Shown here: positions 51,401 to 55,256 of the stretch, in pieces | How positions within the stretch are numbered: position 1 is the first letter of the stretch | Layout of the letters: every line of letters starts with the position of its first letter | Assembly (NCBI GenBank): GCA_902801425.1 | Contig: CADCIQ010000039.1 | Location: forward strand, 1 to 55,256 | DNA length: 55,256 nt | Direction: 5' to 3' | Origin: an uncultured Bacteroidales bacterium | GTDB lineage: Bacteria; Bacteroidota; Bacteroidia; Bacteroidales; Bacteroidaceae | The notes under the pieces: model-generated | What the model saw: the letters and a program-made list of their open reading frames with translations, nothing else | Told to the model about the DNA's origin: nothing | Database searches by the model: none | Made by a program: the position numbers and the translations under genes

Positions 51401-52119
51401 CCGATGACCATTGCCAACGCTATCAGGGCATTACACACGCGGCAAATCCGCATGTTATAGAGGCTGTAAAGGCCACTCGCGGACAGATTCTAACATACGG
51501 TGGCGAGATATGTGATACACGTTTCTCAAAGTGCTGTGGCGGTATTACGGAAGAATATCAGTATTGCTGGGAAGACACGCCTCTGCCCTACCTCAAGTCG
51601 GTTAAGGATCCATATTGCAACACACAGGATGCGCACATTATTTCTCAGGTGCTCAACGACTATGATCAAGAGACGCACGATTTCTACACATGGAGAGTGG
51701 AATACTCACAACGAGAAATCAGCGAACTCATCGAAGATAAGACAAAGATGGATTTCGGTGAAATCGTGAATTTGAAGGCTATTGAGCGTGGTCCGAGCGG
51801 TAGAATATCCTTGCTGAAGATCGTAGGTACGGAGCGTACATTTACCATTGGTAAGGAACTTGAGATACGCAAGACCCTGTCAAAGTCTCATCTATATAGT
51901 TCTGCCTTCACACTTATGCGGCTTGATGCAGACGGCAATCAGATTCCTGATACCGATAGCAAGACCATTCCATCGCGCTTCATCCTTGACGGAAGAGGCT
52001 GGGGACACGGTGTTGGTCTCTGTCAAATAGGTGCCGCCGTAATGGGTAAACAAGGATTCAAATATAATGACATCCTCCTGCATTACTATCAGAATGCAGA
52101 GATAAAGAAAGCATACTAA
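48493..52119 (+). CDS. Fusion: GT-A/GT2 glycosyltransferase, HIT-like (DUF4922-type) domain and SpoIID domain
   Basis: A 1208-residue protein with no signal peptide or transmembrane helix. Residues about 1-210 look like a degenerate GT-A domain ([35 protein letters not shown]). About 213-450 is a GT2 transferase: [37 protein letters not shown] (metal DxD, about 305), SYGEDYALG and LCRRWGGNS. About 505-775 resembles DUF4922 and sugar-nucleotide phosphorylases of the HIT superfamily: [38 protein letters not shown] (HxHxQ, about 604). About 800-1208 is Spo[18 protein letters not shown] (catalytic Glu), [17 protein letters not shown], and [15 protein letters not shown]. SpoIID domains cut peptidoglycan glycan strands. 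An AmpG-like importer follows at 128 bp. The joint at about 775-790 is encoded by a palindromic repeat. Confidence 0.85.
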   Translation: MQNRIDKFFSSDDAVAVMPLVGGMASSETVSKISSLATADYVLLSQKETPVSIEPDALRRLVSAADNTGAAMVYADHYTVTEGKTEKHPAIDYFIGSIRDDFDFGQLLLIRTSLLQEFVSEAKMEYKFAALYALRLFLSRKGEIFHLNEYLYREEELDTRKSGEKQFDYVNPRNREVQIEMERAATEHLEAIGARVDTSKRIIPDFDEQEFETEASVIIPVFNRAKTVADAVKSALSQTAKFKYNVIVVDNHSTDGTTEILSELSSNPQLVHIIPERTDLGIGGCWNLAVNDSRCGRFAVQLDSDDLYSSPNTLQKVVDAFYQQQATMVIGAYRMCDFDLNTLPPGIINHKEWTDENGPNNALRINGLGAPRAFFTPILRHIGFPNTSYGEDYALGLAFSRKYRIGRIYDELYLCRRWGGNSDAALSIDRINANNLYKDRLRTMEIIARQAMNQGKVTDADSALNRFFERQLIVWSDAEKRYNDLRNVKVKALGDVKVQFNPARMVSTGAKIDKTSLEKRPCFLCRENRPKQQMVHTIRNSQGAPVLELLVNPFPILPQHFTLPSTEHEPQAIMARYGEIHRVLTKYPELMVFYNGPKCGASAPDHLHLQAGTSGIVPLQTQWKRISHNITTLFSLSETESISLVSDYVCPAFVIRSQSVDGDKKLFKRLYKAFAYLSQNQDSEEPMMNILAWREDKDFVSVIIPRAKHRPDCYTAEGNAQFIVSPGALDMAGLIITPRQEDFDRMTQDIAYGILQEVGVTADFAKRLANEIASPSTVNSQLSTVNSKQPEVKVGIISASKIEFTLNTPYTAKGKEITGPQVVEFSEGGILWNGNQYQHLTFRPKPNAQTPNFAISDVIIGVNFHWERKQTQTFVGTLRLVVEEDKICAINVLPVERYLESVISSEMSATSSLELLKAHAVISRSWLLAQIEKRNRLQKSANSFFSFTKKDDMLIRWYDREDHTIFDVCADDHCQRYQGITHAANPHVIEAVKATRGQILTYGGEICDTRFSKCCGGITEEYQYCWEDTPLPYLKSVKDPYCNTQDAHIISQVLNDYDQETHDFYTWRVEYSQREISELIEDKTKMDFGEIVNLKAIERGPSGRISLLKIVGTERTFTIGKELEIRKTLSKSHLYSSAFTLMRLDADGNQIPDTDSKTIPSRFILDGRGWGHGVGLCQIGAAVMGKQGFKYNDILLHYYQNAEIKKAY
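50818..50853 (+). repeat. Repeat unit inside the fusion gene, at the inter-domain joint
   Basis: TCAACTGTCAATTCTCAATT followed by ATCAACTGTCAATTCC: two copies of TCAACTGTCAATTC with 9 bp between. The style matches the palindromic repeats at 28341-28412. It encodes [12 protein letters not shown], a low-complexity linker between the HIT-like and SpoIID domains. Confidence 0.7.
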
Positions 52120-52125
52120 TAAATA

Positions 52126-52232
52126 AATGAAAAGTGAAAAATGAAAAATACGGATCCTTGCTCTGGTAAGTATCTCTTTGAACTAAGCAAAAAATAGTGC
52201 ATGGAATTTTTGTATTGTTCATTTTTCATTTA
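52126..52232. repeat. ATGAAAAATGAAAAGTG-family inverted repeat
   Basis: AAATGAAAAGTGAAAAATGA (52125-52144) is complemented by TGTTCATTTTTCATTTAAAA (about 52216-52235). It fills the space between the fusion gene and the AmpG-like gene. Confidence 0.7.
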
Positions 52233-52246
52233 AAAATTTTAATGAT

Positions 52247-53536
52247 ATGAAATCTCCTTGGTCATGGATTCCTTCCCTCTATTTTGCAGAGGGATTGCCA
52301 TATGTAGCGGTAATGACAATATCGCTCATTCTCTATAAGCAACTCGGTCTTTCAAATGCCGATATAACTTTCTATACCTCATGGCTTTATCTCCCATGGG
52401 TTATAAAACCGCTTTGGAGTCCATTTATAGATATCATAAAGACAAAACGCTGGTGGATAACGACCATGCAACTGCTGATAGGTGCGGCTTTTGGAGGTAT
52501 AGCTTTCACCATTCCATCGGACCTCTGGTTGCAAGGCACACTCTGTTTCTTCTGGCTTATGGCTTTTGCAAGTGCCACGCACGATATTGCTGCCGATGGA
52601 TTCTATATGTTGGGACTTGATCAGCACGATCAGGCTTGGTTCGTGGGCATCAGAAGCACTTTCTATCGCTTTGCTACAATCTTCGGACAAGGTGTCCTCG
52701 TGATGATAGCGGGCAACCTTCAGGTGGTTTTCCGCAATTCCATTGCATTCTCATGGAGCCTTATGTTCTATGGAGTGGCAGGACTATTCATCGCCCTCTG
52801 GCTATGGCATTCATACGTATTGCCGCATCCTTCAGAAGATGAGGAGAATACTCATGTAGAAGGTGAGGTTAAAACGGTATCTTCAAACAGCATTTTACGC
52901 GACCTACTGTTAACAATCAAGACATTCTTCAAGAAGGAACAGGTAGTTGCAGGCATTCTCTTCATGCTATTCTATCGTATGCCTGAGGGACTGTTGGCAA
53001 AGGTTTCATCGCTATTCCTTATTGACAATGTGCATAATGGAGGACTTGGTTTGTCACCGCAGGAAATAGGTTTGGTACAAGGCACCGTGGGTGTTATTGG
53101 TCTTACTCTCGGTGGTATTCTTGGTGGAATGTGTGCAGGTAAAGATGGACTCAAAAAATGGCTGTGGCCAATGGTATGCGCCATTACATTGCCCGACCTT
53201 GTGTATGTATACCTTGCCTTCGACCTTCCTGCAAACTTCATCATTGTAAACATCTGTGTATTTGTTGAACAGTTTGGCTATGGCTTCGGCTTTACCGCAT
53301 ATATGCTGTATCTCATTTATTATAGTCGTGGCAACTACAAGACATCGCATTATGCTCTCTGTACGGCTTTCATGGCTTTGTCTATGATGATTCCAGGCCT
53401 CTTTGCCGGTGCATTGCAGGAAGCTGTAGGCTATCAAATGTTCTTCCTTATAGTCATAGCATTCTGTAGCGTCACATTTGTCGTTACTTCCCTTCTCAAG
53501 ATAGACCCGTCATTCGGCAAGAAGGGGCAAGCATAG
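52247..53536 (+). CDS. AmpG-like MFS transporter (muropeptide permease type)
   Basis: A 429-residue inner-membrane transporter with about twelve hydrophobic segments. It opens with SWIPSLYFAEGLPYVAVMTI and has TSWLYLPWVIKPLWSPFIDI, ASATHDIAADGFYM and RSTFYRFATIFGQG, which match AmpG-type permeases that bring anhydro-muropeptides (GlcNAc-anhMurNAc peptides) into the cytoplasm with protons. A cytoplasmic loop (about 193-230) divides the two halves. Its position after the SpoIID fusion gene supports a role in cell-wall recycling. Substrate is inferred from the family. Confidence 0.85.
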   Translation: MKSPWSWIPSLYFAEGLPYVAVMTISLILYKQLGLSNADITFYTSWLYLPWVIKPLWSPFIDIIKTKRWWITTMQLLIGAAFGGIAFTIPSDLWLQGTLCFFWLMAFASATHDIAADGFYMLGLDQHDQAWFVGIRSTFYRFATIFGQGVLVMIAGNLQVVFRNSIAFSWSLMFYGVAGLFIALWLWHSYVLPHPSEDEENTHVEGEVKTVSSNSILRDLLLTIKTFFKKEQVVAGILFMLFYRMPEGLLAKVSSLFLIDNVHNGGLGLSPQEIGLVQGTVGVIGLTLGGILGGMCAGKDGLKKWLWPMVCAITLPDLVYVYLAFDLPANFIIVNICVFVEQFGYGFGFTAYMLYLIYYSRGNYKTSHYALCTAFMALSMMIPGLFAGALQEAVGYQMFFLIVIAFCSVTFVVTSLLKIDPSFGKKGQA

Positions 53537-53550
53537 CATTCGTATAATAT

Positions 53551-54840
53551 ATGATTAATCAAACAACCATTTGCGCCATAGCCACAGCACAGGGTGGTGC
53601 CATCGGTATTATCCGCGTTTCTGGTCCTGATTCCATATCTATCGTAGATTCCATTTTTCGTGGTCGTCGTTCTCTTATTGATGCCCCAGCCTACTCTCTC
53701 CATTACGGTACGATAGTAAACTCGGATGTCATTGTCGATCAGGTTCTCATATCACTTTTCCGCGCTCCTCATTCATATACAGGCGAGGATAGCGTGGAGA
53801 TCAGCGCCCACGGCTCTTCGTATATTCTCCAGACAATCTGCTCTCTCCTTATTCAACACGGATGTCAGCCAGCAGCACCGGGAGAATACACTCAGCGCGC
53901 CTTCCTAAATGGAAAACTCGACCTCACGCAGGCAGAGGCTGTAGCCGACCTTATCGCCTCTCAGAATGCCTCTCAGCATCGTGTGGCTATGCAGCAGATG
54001 CGAGGTGGAATCTCCCAAAAACTCTCAGACCTTCGTGCCCAATTGCTAAAACTCACCTCCCTTCTCGAACTTGAACTCGATTTCTCCGAAGAAGATGTGG
54101 AATTTGCATCACGTGAAGCTCTCATCAATATAGCGCAAGAGGTACGCGATGAAATCACGCGTTTATCATCTTCATTCTCCACAGGAAATGCTATTAAGAA
54201 CGGCATACCAGTCGCCATTATCGGTGCGCCAAACGTAGGTAAATCCACCCTTCTTAATGCCTTATTGCACGAGGATAAAGCTATTGTCTCTGATATTCAA
54301 GGCACTACACGCGACACAATCGAGGATTGTATCAATATCTCAGGCATTCTCTTCCGCATCATTGATACCGCTGGCATCCGTCATACGGAAGATACTATTG
54401 AGAAGATGGGCATAGAACGCTCCCGTAAGGCTGCAGAACGTGCGCAGATCATCATCCTCATGCGTGATAATGATACTGACTACCCTACCCTTGATATACG
54501 TGATGGCCAGACAGTTATCAAGGTACACAACAAATCTGAGGATTTTCAGGCACTCACGGGAAAAGGCATGGATTGGTTAGAGCTGCAACTCCTCAACAGC
54601 GTACCCACCGCCAATGATGATGAAGTCCTTATCACCAACATCCGTCATAAGCAAGCCTTGGATATTTCCCTCCTCGATATCCAGCGCACCCTTGATGCCC
54701 TTGAGCAGAATTTCCCTGGCGACCTCATAGCCGAAGACCTCCGTCAATGCCTTCATCATCTCTCACAAATAACTGGTGGTGCGATTGACACGGAAGAAGT
54801 TCTCGGAAATATCTTCAGTCATTTCTGCGTGGGCAAGTAA
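53551..54840 (+). CDS. mnmE: tRNA uridine-5-carboxymethylaminomethyl GTPase MnmE
   Basis: A 429-residue GTPase that, with MnmG, modifies U34 of tRNAs. N-terminal folate-binding part: TTICAIATAQGGAIGIIRVS, RAPHSYTGEDSVEISAHGS, PGEYTQRAFLNGKLDLTQAE. G domain: IIGAPNVGKSTLLNALL (G1), IVSDIQGTTRDTIED (G2), IIDTAGIRHTED (G3), NKSE in place of NKxD (G4). The end is the conserved C-x-G-K (SHFCVGK). It is about 30 residues shorter than E. coli MnmE, mainly in the G-domain sensor part. It begins 15 bp after the AmpG-like gene. Confidence 0.95.
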   Translation: MINQTTICAIATAQGGAIGIIRVSGPDSISIVDSIFRGRRSLIDAPAYSLHYGTIVNSDVIVDQVLISLFRAPHSYTGEDSVEISAHGSSYILQTICSLLIQHGCQPAAPGEYTQRAFLNGKLDLTQAEAVADLIASQNASQHRVAMQQMRGGISQKLSDLRAQLLKLTSLLELELDFSEEDVEFASREALINIAQEVRDEITRLSSSFSTGNAIKNGIPVAIIGAPNVGKSTLLNALLHEDKAIVSDIQGTTRDTIEDCINISGILFRIIDTAGIRHTEDTIEKMGIERSRKAAERAQIIILMRDNDTDYPTLDIRDGQTVIKVHNKSEDFQALTGKGMDWLELQLLNSVPTANDDEVLITNIRHKQALDISLLDIQRTLDALEQNFPGDLIAEDLRQCLHHLSQITGGAIDTEEVLGNIFSHFCVGK

Positions 54841-54882
54841 ACAAATAATAACAACTACGAACATTTAGGAATAACTATTAAT

Positions 54883-54916
54883 AAGTACCTCATTTTGAGG
54901 TACTTTTATTTTTTTT
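54883..54916 (+). terminator. Terminator after mnmE
   Basis: AAGTACCTC (54883-54891) pairs with GAGGTACTT (54897-54905) and is followed by TTATTTTTTTT. Outside it, ACTACGAAC/GTTCGTAGT and AGGAATAAC/GTTATTCCT form further pairs. Confidence 0.85.
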
Positions 54917-54934
54917 AACAGTTCGTAGTAGTTT

Positions 54935-54966
54935 TTTGTTATTCCTAATAATTCTTACTATTTTTG
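54935..54966 (+). promoter_or_regulatory. Plus-strand promoter after mnmE
   Basis: TTTG 54935-54938, a 20-bp spacer and TATTTTTG 54959-54966. No clear plus-strand gene follows before the window ends; a GAACTT/AAGTTC hairpin comes first at 54987-55003. Confidence 0.5.
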
Positions 54967-55028
54967 TACCGATTTTCTACCGCGAACTTTTTTGGAAAGT
55001 TCTTCATCACATCCTTTTGACATTGAGG

Positions 55029-55128
55029 ACACCTCCGTGGGACACCATGGGAAAGTGCCAAAGTGACATTGAGGGAACAAGTTGGGACACCGTGGGACGT
55101 GGTGGGACACTATGGGACACTTTGGGCG
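55029..55128. repeat. Imperfect GGGACAC tandem repeats
   Basis: TGGGACAC occurs at about 55038, 55083 and 55104 with further GGGACG, GGGAAAG and GGGACAC variants in irregular spacing over 100 bp. There is no convincing coding signal. It resembles the low-complexity spacer elements at 17009 and 48300. Confidence 0.6.
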
Positions 55129-55206
55129 GATTAAATTCACGAATCATTGCAACATCAAATGGAGATACAGAAGCGCGAATTCAACTGGCAAGTGCAATCG
55201 CACTTT

Positions 55207-55256
55207 CTATTGTATGAAGTCCTCTTCATCCTCTAGGACGTCCTTTACCATGACGG
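55207..55256 (-). CDS. Possible 3' end of a minus-strand gene
   Basis: From the right edge the minus strand reads VMVKDVLEDEEDFIQ and a TAG stop at 55207-55209. The acidic end looks protein-like, but 15 residues are too few to name a family. Confidence 0.3.
   Translation of the reverse strand, partial: VMVKDVLEDEEDFIQ

Noticed and set aside
54936-55217. 93-residue plus-strand open frame at the window edge
   Set aside because: It runs through the promoter and the GGGACAC array. Only the last 25 residues look protein-like, which is too little for a call.
1-55256. tRNA, rRNA, phage, insertion sequence or defence system
   Set aside because: I looked in the spacers on both strands for tRNA T-loops, transposases, integrases, restriction genes and toxin-antitoxin pairs and saw none that I could support.

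Overview
The window comes from a member of the Bacteroidota, most likely Prevotellaceae (Prevotella/Segatella-like, gut or rumen). Three lines of evidence support this. The promoters are of the Bacteroidota type (-33 TTTG/TTG, 19-20 bp spacer, -7 TAnnTTTG), and I can place about twenty of them. The gene content fits: a GH30 xylanase, a GH106 rhamnosidase, DUF4419 and DUF4250 proteins, a rlmN/sigma-54-type regulator/lptE/secG cluster, and acd-etfAB. The spacers are full of AT-rich and GC-rich palindromes. It is chromosomal. I see no rRNA, tRNA, CRISPR array, insertion sequence, phage gene or plasmid gene.

Layout. 0-4.2 kb: a 5'-truncated macroglobulin-like surface protein gene and a divergent secreted GH30 glycanase whose signal peptide is cut off by a 28-bp tandem duplication. 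4.3-7.8 kb: an oxidative-stress block, trx-rbr-oxyR behind a candidate OxyR operator, facing a nitroreductase gene and a gene that fuses an alarmone-hydrolase-like HD domain to MsrA. 8-10 kb: a His-rich exported protein and a small beta-barrel protein, whose promoters share a paired palindromic operator. 9.9-14.9 kb: a run of minus-strand genes (FHA-like, AlkD-like, exported proteins, polysaccharide deacetylase, phosphodiesterase) separated by AT-rich inverted repeats. 15-25 kb: aat, an SH3-domain exported protein, a DUF4419/TonB-C protein, FKBP, small conserved proteins, a TlpA-like protein, an iron alcohol dehydrogenase, a deoxynucleotidase and a thioredoxin-fold protein without its CxxC. 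25-31 kb: DUF1593 and DUF418 genes, a GH106 rhamnosidase gene with a broken 3' end, and rlmH. 31-36 kb: a phosphohexomutase, an aldose-epimerase-like protein, a TPR protein and a methyltransferase. 36-40 kb: etfB-etfA-acd, with etfB frameshifted by a 52-bp tandem duplication. 40-48 kb: crcB, a HtpX-like protease with LemA, and the operon rlmN - PdxA-like - sigma-54-type regulator - lptE - TPR-like - secG. 48-55 kb: a 1208-residue fusion of glycosyltransferase, HIT-like and SpoIID domains, then an AmpG-like transporter and mnmE.

The strongest candidate for something undescribed is the glycosyltransferase/HIT-like/SpoIID fusion beside the AmpG-like importer. It has no visible signal peptide, so it may be a cytoplasmic machine that processes imported cell-wall fragments. 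Second is the HD-MsrA fusion, which could link alarmone turnover to methionine-sulfoxide repair in an OxyR neighbourhood. A third theme is genome structure. Several families of palindromic repeats sit between genes, and some have entered reading frames or supply stop codons. Four genes carry small duplications, deletions or truncations that are either recent mutations or assembly errors and should be checked against reads.
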